NCBI RefSeq assembly: GCF_014641615.1
Contig: NZ_BMIB01000003.1
Span: 310,001 to 374,000, forward strand
Direction of reading: 5' to 3'
DNA from: Filimonas zeae
Lineage (GTDB): Bacteria; Bacteroidota; Bacteroidia; Chitinophagales; Chitinophagaceae
Length of the DNA stretch: 64,000 bases
Numbering within the stretch: position 1 is the stretch's first letter; every line of letters starts with the position of its first letter. Under the pieces are notes generated by a model. The model did no database searches and had not been told where the DNA came from. It saw only the letters and a program-made list of their open reading frames with translations. Both the position numbers and the translations under genes were made by a program. This document shows positions 55,170 through 63,918 of this stretch, in pieces.

Positions 55170-55814
55170 ATGAAAAGGAGCTTTCTAGTGGCAGCGCTGC
55201 TGTTATGTGCCGCTGCCTTACAGGCACAGACGTTTGCGGAATGGTTTAAACAGAAAAAAACGCAGACCAAATATTCTCTGGCACAGATAGCAGCCTATCA
55301 GGCATATATGAAGGTGTTGGAAAAGGGCTATGATATTGCCAAAAATGGCTTAGGCGCTATCGGTTCCATTAAATCCGGTGATTACAACCAGCATAACGGT
55401 TATTTCAGTTCACTTAAAACTGTAAGCCCCGCTGTTCAGCAGTATGCAGCAGCCAGCAATGCCGTGGCCTTACAGACGAATATCATGCGGATATACAGCA
55501 GCATAAAAAATGAAGTGCTTCCTAACGAATGGTTGAGTGCAGCGGATAAGCAGTATATGCAGAAAGTACTTGCCGTTGTTCTGGACAGGTGTTCGGACAA
55601 TATGGATGAACTTACCAACCTTTCCACAAACGGACAGTTGGAGTTGAAAGACGATGAAAGGATGCAAAGAATGAGTGCTGTGTGCCGGGATATGCAGGAT
55701 ATATATGTGTTCATGCAGCACTTCGGCGGCGGTGCCCGCATTCTGATAGCGCAGCGGCAAAAGGAATACATGGATAGTAAAAAGCTGCAATCCCTTTTGG
55801 GCACTGGTTTATAA
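55170..55814 (+). CDS. exported TerB-annotation-type tra protein, first copy
   Basis: A 214-residue exported protein (signal peptide 1-20, ending LQAQ). Helical. In related elements proteins like this are annotated as TerB-like, but I see no real tellurite-related feature. The C-terminal part (LELKDDERMQRMSAVCRDMQDIYVFMQHFGG) closely matches the protein at 56256-56882 (MSDDERLKAIDGIYDDMQDKLTFLRHFN), so the two are paralogues. It follows the TraI-like gene by 13 bases. Confidence 0.75.
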   Translation: MKRSFLVAALLLCAAALQAQTFAEWFKQKKTQTKYSLAQIAAYQAYMKVLEKGYDIAKNGLGAIGSIKSGDYNQHNGYFSSLKTVSPAVQQYAAASNAVALQTNIMRIYSSIKNEVLPNEWLSAADKQYMQKVLAVVLDRCSDNMDELTNLSTNGQLELKDDERMQRMSAVCRDMQDIYVFMQHFGGGARILIAQRQKEYMDSKKLQSLLGTGL

Positions 55815-55845
55815 CCTTATTTCTTAATTCAGCAAACCACTTATT

Positions 55846-56244
55846 ATGAACAAAGGAAATATGATGACAGGTATTGTGGATGCCTGTAACTATATCAATG
55901 GTATTCAGGCGGCAGTTATTAAAAAGTCAAAAGATGCAGGCATGTTTACAGATGCTGAAAATAGCTATATCGTTTCTGTTTTTGCGGATATGACCAAAGA
56001 GGGAAACCAGTATATAGAAAAGGTAAAAGAACTGCTGGCTCCCAAACAGCCGATACCGGAAGAGGAACTACTATCAGCATTAACCCGCATGTATACGATC
56101 ATGCGGGGGTATGCTAACCGGATAAAGAAGTTTGAAAAGGACTTTGATTCTTTGGTTCTGAAAAGAAGCAAGCGCCTTACTGATATTGAAGAAGTGAAAA
56201 AGATTTTCAAAATAAAACCGGTGCCCGTAACACCAGTAAATTAA
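55846..56244 (+). CDS. small helical tra protein without signal peptide
   Basis: A 132-residue helical protein between the two TerB-annotation-type paralogues. It lacks a signal peptide (MNKGNMMTGIVDACNYING). The segment FTDAENSYIVSVFADMTKEGNQYIEKVKELL resembles the helical rhythm of its neighbours (FxxDGExxYLxxVYDxL), so it may be a diverged, cytoplasmic relative. Function unknown. Confidence 0.65.
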   Translation: MNKGNMMTGIVDACNYINGIQAAVIKKSKDAGMFTDAENSYIVSVFADMTKEGNQYIEKVKELLAPKQPIPEEELLSALTRMYTIMRGYANRIKKFEKDFDSLVLKRSKRLTDIEEVKKIFKIKPVPVTPVN

Positions 56245-56255
56245 ATCCTCCGGCT

Positions 56256-56882
56256 ATGCGTAAACTCTTAATGCTGCTATGTATGGGCCTATGCTTTTGC
56301 AGAACGCACGCGCAGTCATTTGAAGTGCAGCAGTTGTTGTTGAACGTGGAAAAGCTGTCGCAGCTAAAGCAGATTTTAACGGATATGAAAAAGGGATATG
56401 ATATAGTGAGCGGCGGTTATAATACTATACGTGATCTGTCACAGGGAAACTTTAGCCTGCATGAAGTTTTTTTGGATGGCTTATTAAAAGTAAGCCCTAC
56501 TGTTCAGAAGTACCGTAAAGTGGCTGACATTATAGCTTTTCAGGTCAGTATTGTAAAAGAGTATAAATCGGCATCGGGCATATTTAAGCAAAGTAACCTG
56601 TTCAATGACGGTGAAATGGTATATCTCGATAAGGTTTATGATAACCTTTTCAAGAAATCGCTGAAAAATCTGGATGATCTGGCTACCGTCATTACCGCAG
56701 GACAGTTACGTATGTCAGACGATGAACGTTTAAAGGCAATTGATGGCATCTATGATGATATGCAGGATAAGCTAACGTTCCTGCGGCATTTCAACAAAAC
56801 TACCGGTGTGCTGGCGGTGCAGCGTGCAAAGCAGCAAAGCGAAGTCAGCCGTTTGCAAAAGTTATACGATGTAACCAATTAA
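56256..56882 (+). CDS. exported TerB-annotation-type tra protein, second copy
   Basis: A 208-residue exported protein (signal peptide 1-20, ending THAQ), paralogue of 55170-55814: both have YDIVSGGYNTIRDLSQGNFSLH or the like after the signal (first copy: YDIAKNGLGAIGSIKSGDYNQH), VSPTVQKYR / VSPAVQQYA, and the DDER C-terminal block. Two related subunits side by side may form a hetero-oligomer in the periplasm. Confidence 0.75.
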   Translation: MRKLLMLLCMGLCFCRTHAQSFEVQQLLLNVEKLSQLKQILTDMKKGYDIVSGGYNTIRDLSQGNFSLHEVFLDGLLKVSPTVQKYRKVADIIAFQVSIVKEYKSASGIFKQSNLFNDGEMVYLDKVYDNLFKKSLKNLDDLATVITAGQLRMSDDERLKAIDGIYDDMQDKLTFLRHFNKTTGVLAVQRAKQQSEVSRLQKLYDVTN

Positions 56883-56915
56883 TTACACCCGGAAGGGCAA
56901 TAAACAAAATCAGAT

Positions 56916-58184
56916 ATGAAAGTGAGTGTACGAATCATGCTCTGCATGATAGTGGGGATGGTTTTGCCTTTTATTTCCCATGCGCAGGATGATGGCAGTC
57001 TGGCAGGTGATATTAAAAGCCTGCATACTGTACTTGACCAGCTACAGGAGGAAATGATGCCGCTATGCGAGCAGCTAATCGCGGTAGGCAGGGGTATTGG
57101 AGGCTTTGCCGCGTTGTGGTATATCGCTTCCCGTGTATGGCGGCATATTGCCAATGCGGAAAGCATAGACTTCTATCCTTTATTCCGGCCTTTCGTGGTA
57201 GGTGCTGCTATAGCAATGTTTCCAGCCGTGCTTAACATCATAGGAACGGTAATGAAGCCTACCGTAACCGGAACAGCCGCGATGGTGGAAAACTCAGACA
57301 AGGCTATTACGGAGTTATTGAAGCAGAAGGAAGAGGCTGTAAAAAACAGTGACTTCTACGATATGTATGTAGGGGAAAACGGACAGGGTGATATTGATAA
57401 ATGGTATAAGTATACCCACCCGGAAGATACCGAAGGCAGTGCCAGTGATGGCATTTTTGCCAGTATTGGCAACGATGTGCGTTTCGCTATGGCAAAGGCA
57501 TCGTATAACTTCCGCAATGCTATAAAAGCCTTAATGTCGGAAGTGTTGCAAGTGCTTTTTGCTGCCGCCTCTCTCTGCATAAATACCATGCGAACGTTTA
57601 ACCTGGTTCTGCTGGCGATCATAGGCCCGCTGGTTTTTGGCATCAGTATTTTCGATGGCTTTCAACATACGCTTAAACAGTGGCTGGCCCGCTATCTCAA
57701 TGTGTTTCTGTGGTTGCCCGTGGCTAACATCTTCGGCGCTGTGATCGGGAAGATTCAGGAGAATATGTTGAAGATTGATATTTCACAGGTTAGCCAGACG
57801 GGCGATACTTTTTTCAGCAGAACAGATGCAGGCTATTTGATTTTTATGATAATAGGCATTTTTGGCTATTTAGCCGTGCCCACTATTGCCGGGCAAATCA
57901 TCCATGTAGATGGCCGCGACAATTTAACCGGTTCCGTAACCAAAGCGGCTGGCGGTGCTGTTGCTATGGCTGGCGCTGGAGCAATAGCTGCCGGTGGCGC
58001 TGCCATTGGTGCCATTAACAATGTCAGCAACATGGCCGAAAATGGTGCTGCGCAGTTAAGCCAGAAGTTAGGCGGTAACAACGGCGGCAGTATGTATGAG
58101 AATGCAGGACGTGGTGCCGGTATGGCTGGCGCATACCTATGGGATAAACTAAAGGGCGATCAAACAGGTGGTAAAATCAGCTAA
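56916..58184 (+). CDS. traJ: TraJ, polytopic conjugal transfer protein
   Basis: A 422-residue integral membrane protein after a signal peptide (1-23, ISHAQ). About six to seven hydrophobic helices; the segments FYPLFRPFVVGAAIAMFPAVLNIIG, NTMRTFNLVLLAIIGPLVFGISIFDGF and RYLNVFLWLPVANIFGAVIGKIQ are typical of TraJ of Bacteroidota elements (VirB6-like). The C-terminal part is Gly/Ala rich. It is followed by traK after 11 bases. Confidence 0.92.
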   Translation: MKVSVRIMLCMIVGMVLPFISHAQDDGSLAGDIKSLHTVLDQLQEEMMPLCEQLIAVGRGIGGFAALWYIASRVWRHIANAESIDFYPLFRPFVVGAAIAMFPAVLNIIGTVMKPTVTGTAAMVENSDKAITELLKQKEEAVKNSDFYDMYVGENGQGDIDKWYKYTHPEDTEGSASDGIFASIGNDVRFAMAKASYNFRNAIKALMSEVLQVLFAAASLCINTMRTFNLVLLAIIGPLVFGISIFDGFQHTLKQWLARYLNVFLWLPVANIFGAVIGKIQENMLKIDISQVSQTGDTFFSRTDAGYLIFMIIGIFGYLAVPTIAGQIIHVDGRDNLTGSVTKAAGGAVAMAGAGAIAAGGAAIGAINNVSNMAENGAAQLSQKLGGNNGGSMYENAGRGAGMAGAYLWDKLKGDQTGGKIS

Positions 58185-58195
58185 AAACTTCGGTC

Positions 58196-58813
58196 ATGTT
58201 TACAAAATTCAAAAATATAGATAGCGCTTTCAGGGCAGTAAGGGTTTTTATGATGGTGGTGGTAGTGGCTTGTATACTGCTTTGTGGCTTTTCGCTTTAC
58301 AAAGGGTATCAGTTAGCGGCCATTACACAGAATAAAATCTATGTGCTGGCGAATGGTAAAATATTGGAAGCTGTTGCCGGAGATAAGAAAGATAATGTGG
58401 CAGTGGAGGTACGCGACCATGTAAAAACGTTTCACACCTCTTTCTTTACGCTTGACCCGGACGAAAAAGTGATACAGGAAAATGTAACAAAAGCACTGTA
58501 TCTGGCCGATGGCTCCGCACGTAAACAGTATGAGAACCTGCGGGAGAATAACTATTACTCTAATCTTATATCTGCCAATATTAGCCAGCGGATAACAGTA
58601 GATAGTGTGGAGGTAAACCTGAGTGCTTACCCGTATTACTTCCGCTGTTACGCTACACAGAAAATTATCCGCACTACCAGTACACTATACCGCGCTTTAG
58701 TCACAGAAGGATATGCGCGTGATGTGAGCCGGTCTGATAATAACCCGCATGGTTTCCTGATCGAACGCTGGAACACCCTGCGTAATGAAGACCTGAAACT
58801 GGAAACACGCTAA
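58196..58813 (+). CDS. traK: TraK, VirB8-like conjugal transfer protein
   Basis: A 205-residue protein with one N-terminal membrane helix (about 15-38) and a periplasmic domain (KNIDSAFRAVRVFMM at the start; DVAVEVRDHVKTFHTSFFTLDPDEK; LYRALVTEGYARDVSRSDNNPHGFLIERW at the end). This is the standard TraK pattern. TraK is thought to act as VirB8. Confidence 0.92.
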   Translation: MFTKFKNIDSAFRAVRVFMMVVVVACILLCGFSLYKGYQLAAITQNKIYVLANGKILEAVAGDKKDNVAVEVRDHVKTFHTSFFTLDPDEKVIQENVTKALYLADGSARKQYENLRENNYYSNLISANISQRITVDSVEVNLSAYPYYFRCYATQKIIRTTSTLYRALVTEGYARDVSRSDNNPHGFLIERWNTLRNEDLKLETR

Positions 58814-58831
58814 CTATTAAAATCCTTTGTT

Positions 58832-59296
58832 ATGTGGAAGCTATTCAAACGCCGCCGCAGCAATGCTGCTGTATTGACCTGTGCATGGGAAAAAGTATCG
58901 CTGGCGATACAGCGGCGGCAGCGGTTGTATGCAGATTTCCTGCAAGCCAAAACAGCCGGTTTCAGCAGGCGCAAACTTACCCTGTTGCTGGTGGCATTCT
59001 GTCTGCTCTTCGGCAGCAGCAGTGCCTATGTAATTATCAGTGCTTTTAACATGCCGCGCAGGACTATAAAGGTTACCGCCATTACTATACCTGTACCGGC
59101 TAATCAGCCCAAAACAAGCAATACGGAGCCGTTACCGCTACCGGTTAAAAGGATGCTTTCCTTTCAGCACTACATGGACAGCCTTTCCGGAACAAAAGCT
59201 GGCAGAAAGGTTTTTGACAGTATTACCAACAGCAGACCGGGCTTAATGGATAGTGTAAAGACTGCTATCCGGTTATTTCAAACATCAAAAAAATAA
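58832..59296 (+). CDS. single-helix tra protein in TraL position
   Basis: A 154-residue protein with a basic cytoplasmic N terminus (KRRRSN, RRKLTL), one membrane helix at about 53-70 and a hydrophilic tail (LSFQHYMDSLSGTKAGRKVFDSI). By position between traK and traM it corresponds to TraL. The ...FxxYMDSL...GRKxFDSI pattern is seen in such proteins. I leave the symbol empty because the family is poorly conserved. Confidence 0.7.
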   Translation: MWKLFKRRRSNAAVLTCAWEKVSLAIQRRQRLYADFLQAKTAGFSRRKLTLLLVAFCLLFGSSSAYVIISAFNMPRRTIKVTAITIPVPANQPKTSNTEPLPLPVKRMLSFQHYMDSLSGTKAGRKVFDSITNSRPGLMDSVKTAIRLFQTSKK

Positions 59297-59300
59297 ATGT

Positions 59301-60650
59301 ATGCAAACACAGAATACATCGCAGGCCATGAATACAAAGGCTGAACGTCAGAAGAAATTCCTGCTGGCTTTCCCGCTGGTGGCCTTTCCTTTATTCACAT
59401 TTGTATTATGGTCATTGGGCATTATTGCACCAGCCAAAGCGGTTGCACAAAATGAACAGGCGCATAAGGGTATTAACATGACACTCCCTGACGCGAAACT
59501 GAAAGAGCAGAAAAGCTGGAATAAACTTAGCTTCTATGAGCAGGCAGCAAAGGATTCTGCGCAATGGAAAGCGCAGGTAAAAACTGACCCTTATTTTAAA
59601 CAGCGTAATGCAGAACTGTTAACCGATACCCCTGTGGGCACCAGCGCTGTCACTGGTTCCCGTTTGTCCTATGACCCGTCACCCTATGGGTTACCGGGTT
59701 ATAAAAATGACAATGAGGCGAAAGTTTACCGGAAAATTGCCCAGCTTAACAGCCAGCTGGAACAATCTGTAAAGGATACACCCAAAGTAACTGCACCAGT
59801 GCCCGCCGGTATCAGTCAGCCGCAGGCAGGAATGACTTCTGCCGATATTGACCGGCTGGAAAGCATGATGCAGGTTATGGGACAGGGCAAAGAAGAAGAC
59901 CCGGAAATAAACCAGCTCAATGGTATGCTGGAAAAGATTCTGGATATACAGCACCCGGAAAGGATGCAGGAGAAAATCAGGAAAACATCTGTAGCGCATA
60001 AGGCGCAGGTTTTTCCTGTTACTCTCCAACAACGCCAGCCTGTTTCTTTATTGGAAGGTAAAGCAACTGCTATCTCTCTGCCAGATACAGCACAAAATGC
60101 GGATAGCGCTGTATTTGCTGTTAACATAGTGGAAAAGGGAAATGCCTTTTATTCACTGGAAGACGACCTTAGTAATGAGGGTGAAGGGAAGACTGCGGTA
60201 GAAGCTGTGGTACATTCCACGCAGACCATAGTTTCAGGCTCTACTATAAAGCTGCGCCTTGCTACTGACATTTATATTAACGGGCTGCTGATACCGGCGG
60301 GCACCTTTGTTTATGGCGCTGCTGCGCTGATTGGGGAGCGCCTGACTGTTACCATTAAATCCATTGCCTATAGGAATAGTATTCTGCCTGTGGCCTTATC
60401 TGTATTTGATATGGACGGCATGGAGGGTATGTATATGCCCGGCGCTATTTCACGGGACGTTGCCAAACAATCCACAGATCAGACTATACAGGGGATCGGT
60501 CTTACTTCCTTAGATCCTTCACTGGCAGTACAGGCAGCTTCTGCTGGTATAGATGCTACCAAAAACTTACTGAGTAAAAAAGTAAAGCTGGTGCGGGTAA
60601 CTATTAAAGCAGGTTACCGTGTATTGCTCCGTGACAATAACAACAAGTAA
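59301..60650 (+). CDS. traM: TraM, VirB10-like conjugative transposon protein
   Basis: A 449-residue protein with a cytoplasmic N terminus, one membrane helix (about 20-41, FLLAFPLVAFPLFTFVLWSLG), a long Q- and P-rich linker and a C-terminal domain (VEAVVHSTQTIVSGSTIKLRLATDIYINGLLIPAGTFVYGAAAL, a VirB10-like segment) ending VRVTIKAGYRVLLRD. Typical of TraM of Bacteroidota elements. Confidence 0.94.
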   Translation: MQTQNTSQAMNTKAERQKKFLLAFPLVAFPLFTFVLWSLGIIAPAKAVAQNEQAHKGINMTLPDAKLKEQKSWNKLSFYEQAAKDSAQWKAQVKTDPYFKQRNAELLTDTPVGTSAVTGSRLSYDPSPYGLPGYKNDNEAKVYRKIAQLNSQLEQSVKDTPKVTAPVPAGISQPQAGMTSADIDRLESMMQVMGQGKEEDPEINQLNGMLEKILDIQHPERMQEKIRKTSVAHKAQVFPVTLQQRQPVSLLEGKATAISLPDTAQNADSAVFAVNIVEKGNAFYSLEDDLSNEGEGKTAVEAVVHSTQTIVSGSTIKLRLATDIYINGLLIPAGTFVYGAAALIGERLTVTIKSIAYRNSILPVALSVFDMDGMEGMYMPGAISRDVAKQSTDQTIQGIGLTSLDPSLAVQAASAGIDATKNLLSKKVKLVRVTIKAGYRVLLRDNNNK

Positions 60651-60679
60651 AGTATTTACCAATCATAAAATAACAAAGT

Positions 60680-61552
60680 ATGAAAAGGAAAACAGTGCGT
60701 AACAGGTTTGTGATGGCTTTGCTATTTCTATCAGCCTTTTTTAGCGTAACAGCGCAGGGGATTAATAGCCTGCCCATTTTCCGGGAAATTCCTGCAATGG
60801 ATTTGCCGGTTACTTACAATAAAACAACAAATCTCGTCTTCCCCTTTAATATAAAGAGTGTGGACAGGGGCAGTAAGTTTCTGCTGGCACAAAAGGCAAA
60901 AGGTGTTGAAAACGTTTTACAGGTAAAATCAGCGCAAAACAGTATACCGGAAACCAACCTGAGTGTTATTACCGGCGATGGGCGGCTATACTCTTTCCGC
61001 GTTGTTTATGCGGAATATCCACCTGTTTTAAATCTCTCTTTCCTGCCGGATAGTATTGCTCCGTTTACTGCATGGCCTGACAGGGTTCCGGCACAATTGT
61101 CGGGTGCGCCTGCCAGTGATGAAACCCTGCAAGCGGATGCAGAAAGCGCCAAACATGCGCCCACATTTCTTAATAAGAAGACAGAAGCAAACAAAGTGGC
61201 CGCTGCGCTGAAAAGCATATATGTAAAAGATAAGGTGATGTGGTTTGCTTTGGAGGTAAGTAACCACTCTCTACTGGATTACCAGCCCTCGTTTATCCGT
61301 TTCTTTTTAAAGGATAAGAAAAAAGCGAAGCGTACAACACAACAGGAAACGGAGTTACAGCCTGTTTTTTCAGAAAAGGAAATTATTGTGGAGGGTAAAA
61401 CGTCCCGTACTATAGAAATAGGGTTTCCGCAATTTACCATACCTGCCGAACAGCGTTTGATTATTCAGCTGGGCGAAAAAAACAGCAGCAGACTTCTGGA
61501 ACTGACTATAAAAGGTTCGGCTGTTCTTAAAACAAGGCTATTACAGCCATAG
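60680..61552 (+). CDS. traN: TraN, VirB9-like conjugative transposon protein
   Basis: A 290-residue exported protein (signal peptide about 1-26, ending TAQG). Features of TraN are VTYNKTTNLVFPFNIKSVDRGSKFLLAQKAKGVENVLQVKS and the later VKDKVMWFALEVSNHSLLDYQPSFIRFFLKD and RLIIQLGEK. VirB9-like outer-core subunit; it follows traM by 29 bases. No TraO, TraP or TraQ follows it. Confidence 0.93.
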   Translation: MKRKTVRNRFVMALLFLSAFFSVTAQGINSLPIFREIPAMDLPVTYNKTTNLVFPFNIKSVDRGSKFLLAQKAKGVENVLQVKSAQNSIPETNLSVITGDGRLYSFRVVYAEYPPVLNLSFLPDSIAPFTAWPDRVPAQLSGAPASDETLQADAESAKHAPTFLNKKTEANKVAAALKSIYVKDKVMWFALEVSNHSLLDYQPSFIRFFLKDKKKAKRTTQQETELQPVFSEKEIIVEGKTSRTIEIGFPQFTIPAEQRLIIQLGEKNSSRLLELTIKGSAVLKTRLLQP

Positions 61553-61574
61553 TGTTTACCGTAAAAGTTGTGTT

Positions 61575-61844
61575 ATGGATTTTGTATATGAGGAAACCAT
61601 ATTTATCGAAGTCTTTCTGGATGAACAGCGCACAGACGGTAAGCATTGGGTGGCTTATGATGCAGCACAGCCGCGTCTGGCAAAAAATGACCTGATATGT
61701 TTTTCTGCTATATACGATGCAAAGCAATACTGTTTTGAAAACTCAATAGGCGATGAACAGTTTGTGTATTGTACGATTGATAAGATGTTACAGGCATTGG
61801 ATAGCGCAGTGAAGAATGTTTTCAGAAAGAATCGTAATCATTAA
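61575..61844 (+). CDS. small ICE protein sharing its domain with the next gene
   Basis: An 89-residue protein. The frame MDFVYEETIFIEVFLDEQRTDGKHWVAY parallels the start of the next protein (MEFVKEDLKQIKDFLDKEQAKGNQYVVY), and both continue with P-L and DLxCF, so they share one domain. Cytoplasmic, unknown. It lies 22 bases after traN. Confidence 0.65.
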   Translation: MDFVYEETIFIEVFLDEQRTDGKHWVAYDAAQPRLAKNDLICFSAIYDAKQYCFENSIGDEQFVYCTIDKMLQALDSAVKNVFRKNRNH

Positions 61845-61855
61845 AACCGTGTGCG

Positions 61856-62758
61856 ATGGAATTTGTGAAAGAGGATTTAAAACAGATAAAAGACTTTCTG
61901 GATAAGGAGCAGGCAAAAGGCAATCAGTATGTAGTATATCCCGGCGATGAACCATTACTGCGGCGGTGGGATTTGGAATGTTTTAAAACGGAGGATGCTG
62001 CGCGGGAAAACGTTCAGAAGCATTCCAGTTATACGGGTGAGTATGAACATAACTCTATGGCTAACGCGCAGTTTCGTGTAGATCAGTCTATACAGAAGAA
62101 CGAGTTAACGGAGCAGATCAGCCAAAGCAATATTGTAGAACGGTTTGATAAAAGCAGAGTACCCTTAATGGTAGATGTACTCATGTCTGATAGGCCGATT
62201 TATGTTCATGTTCAGGATACGGTTACCGTTCAGGATAAGGTTAACCAGTATGAAGTGGTGGCGCACCCCGGCAAAACGGACAGGCAAACTTCCCACAATG
62301 ATATTAAAGTGATTTCTGAGCATGGTAATTATGCCGATGCAGAAAAGGCTTTTGCCAATAACGTGCAGCTGGATAAGCAGAAGCCGGAGGCGGAGCGCAG
62401 CAATTATACTTTAATAGGCAGGTTTGAAGGTGTTAAACCGAACATGCTTGAATCCGGCCAACCTGTAAACGGCACCGGTGTTACCATGAAGTTTGCTTAC
62501 CAGTGCTATGATACTGTTAAAGACCAGATGGACTATGCGGTAGCTACTGTTCATAACGAAAAAGACACTGTGCCCATTTATAAGCCCCGCTGGGTGACTG
62601 CTGAACCGGAAAATAAAACACTACAGTACCACGAAAACAAGCCGGAGAAAGCGAAGGAAAGGGAGGAAAAAACGGTATTCAGCAAAGAGGCTGATAAGGT
62701 GTTTGTGCCATCCGGCGCTCCTTCCGGCAAAAAACGCGATGACGAATTAGCGCGGTGA
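61856..62758 (+). CDS. ICE protein with duplicated N-terminal domain and Q/K-rich tail
   Basis: A 300-residue soluble protein. Residues 1-60 match the small protein before it. The middle (about 100-240) has IYVHVQDTVTVQDKVNQYEVVAHPG and GFEGVKPNMLESGQPVNGTG-like regions of no known family; the end (from about 250) is charged (ENKPEKAKEREEKTVF). Function unknown, but position directly after the transfer operon argues for a conserved ICE role. Confidence 0.65.
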   Translation: MEFVKEDLKQIKDFLDKEQAKGNQYVVYPGDEPLLRRWDLECFKTEDAARENVQKHSSYTGEYEHNSMANAQFRVDQSIQKNELTEQISQSNIVERFDKSRVPLMVDVLMSDRPIYVHVQDTVTVQDKVNQYEVVAHPGKTDRQTSHNDIKVISEHGNYADAEKAFANNVQLDKQKPEAERSNYTLIGRFEGVKPNMLESGQPVNGTGVTMKFAYQCYDTVKDQMDYAVATVHNEKDTVPIYKPRWVTAEPENKTLQYHENKPEKAKEREEKTVFSKEADKVFVPSGAPSGKKRDDELAR

Positions 62759-62784
62759 TTTTCTAATTTTTAAAAGTGAGCGTT

Positions 62785-63102
62785 ATGTATGTTACACAAC
62801 TCACCGGCTTTTATACAGCCATTGGACGGGATGATAGAATTACCAGCATGCACATATCTGTATATATGGCGCTGTTCCAGTGCTGGAATTTAAACAGTTT
62901 CCGTAACCCTGTCTATATCACACGCAGGGAGGTTATGCAGGCAGCAAAGGTGCAGCGCAATTCTTACCACAAGTGCATGAAGGAGCTGAACGCATTCGGA
63001 TATATCCGGTACGTTCCATCTTTTCATCCGATATTAGGTAGTCAGGTGTATTTGCACAATTTGTTAACCTCTAATCTGCCGTTATGCGATACTTCCTGCT
63101 AA
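62785..63102 (+). CDS. winged-helix-like regulator of the ICE
   Basis: A 105-residue protein; ATG at 62785 is preceded by GTGAGC. The sequence ITSMHISVYMALFQCWNLNSFRNPVYITRREVMQAAKVQRNSYHKCMKELNAFGYIRYVPS fits a winged helix as in MarR-like replication or transcription regulators of Bacteroidota elements. The target is unknown; control of the adjacent genes is possible. Confidence 0.7.
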   Translation: MYVTQLTGFYTAIGRDDRITSMHISVYMALFQCWNLNSFRNPVYITRREVMQAAKVQRNSYHKCMKELNAFGYIRYVPSFHPILGSQVYLHNLLTSNLPLCDTSC

Positions 63103-63266
63103 TTGATAATAGCCAGTACATCATAATGAAAGTAAAGCTGGCAGATGTAGAAAAGTTTCTGGCTATATATGGCAACAGGCTTTTGTTACAGGCAAACAGC
63201 CTTTTTGAATTGCTGGACTTGTTTGAGGCGGAGATCGTCCATACCAGCCCGTTTCACAGGAATTAA
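63084..63266 (+). CDS. very small ICE protein
   Basis: A 60-residue protein overlapping the previous gene by 19 bases, or 46 residues if Met15 (MKVKLADVEKF) is the start. Slightly hydrophobic, unknown. The overlap is compatible with translational coupling. Confidence 0.45.
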   Translation: MRYFLLIDNSQYIIMKVKLADVEKFLAIYGNRLLLQANSLFELLDLFEAEIVHTSPFHRN

Positions 63267-63420
63267 GATGTTTACCTGAAAAGGAAGCGGGCAATGCAGG
63301 AGTGCAACCCGCCAGCGATAAGGTGACAGGTTGGGATAATATGGGAATGAGGCTGCTGCGGCAGCTTTGTTCCCTTTCTTTTCACCCGATGACTTTACAT
63401 CGGACTAATAGGCAAATTTT

Positions 63421-63711
63421 ATGGGTTCGATTGATATAGTGACTAAGCAGGATTTGGAGCAATTCAAAGCAGACCTGCTGGCTGAAATAAAAAATTTACT
63501 GGAAGAAGTCAAAACCACACCACCCCGGCGATGGCTGAAAACGTATCAGGTACGAGATATGCTAGGTGAAATATCTGCTGGGACATTACAGACTATGCGA
63601 AATAATGGCATGCTTCCATATTCGTTATTGACAGGATTAGCACTTTATGAGTATGCTGATGTTGTTAAGTTGATGGAGGAATTAAAGATTTCTATTAAAA
63701 GAAGATTTTAG
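63421..63711 (+). CDS. small helix-turn-helix (excisionase-like) protein
   Basis: A 96-residue protein. A coiled-coil N terminus (LEQFKADLLAEIKNLLEEVK) is followed by WLKTYQVRDMLGEISAGTLQTMRNNGMLPYSLLTGLALYEYADVVKLMEE, which fits the MerR-like helix-turn-helix of excisionase/HTH_17 proteins often found in Bacteroidota ICEs. It may be a directionality factor for the integrase. The role is inferred from fold only. Confidence 0.75.
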   Translation: MGSIDIVTKQDLEQFKADLLAEIKNLLEEVKTTPPRRWLKTYQVRDMLGEISAGTLQTMRNNGMLPYSLLTGLALYEYADVVKLMEELKISIKRRF

Positions 63712-63841
63712 TGCAGGTATATAAAATGTATACATTCGTGTTTAATGCTTTTGAGACTAACTAATACCTAAAAACATTCAGAAGATTAATGTAATTCTAA
63801 AAAAGGTGGGTGCATTTTATCTTTCTTGGGGTTAGGCATGG

Positions 63842-63872
63842 TTTGTTTTATAACTAGACCTGCGTATATTTG
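63842..63872 (+). promoter_or_regulatory. promoter upstream of the last gene
   Basis: TTTG (63842-63845) and TATATTTG (63865-63872) with a 19-base spacer match the Bacteroidota -33/-7 pattern exactly. It lies 46 bases before the next start codon. Confidence 0.7.
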
Positions 63873-63918
63873 ATAGCTACAGGAAATGCTTAAACAATAC
63901 TGAATAATTAACCTAAAA

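Noticed and set aside
55170..56882. Tellurite resistance function for the TerB-annotation-type proteins
   Set aside because: They are exported, helical and inside a conjugation operon; nothing else of a ter cluster is present.
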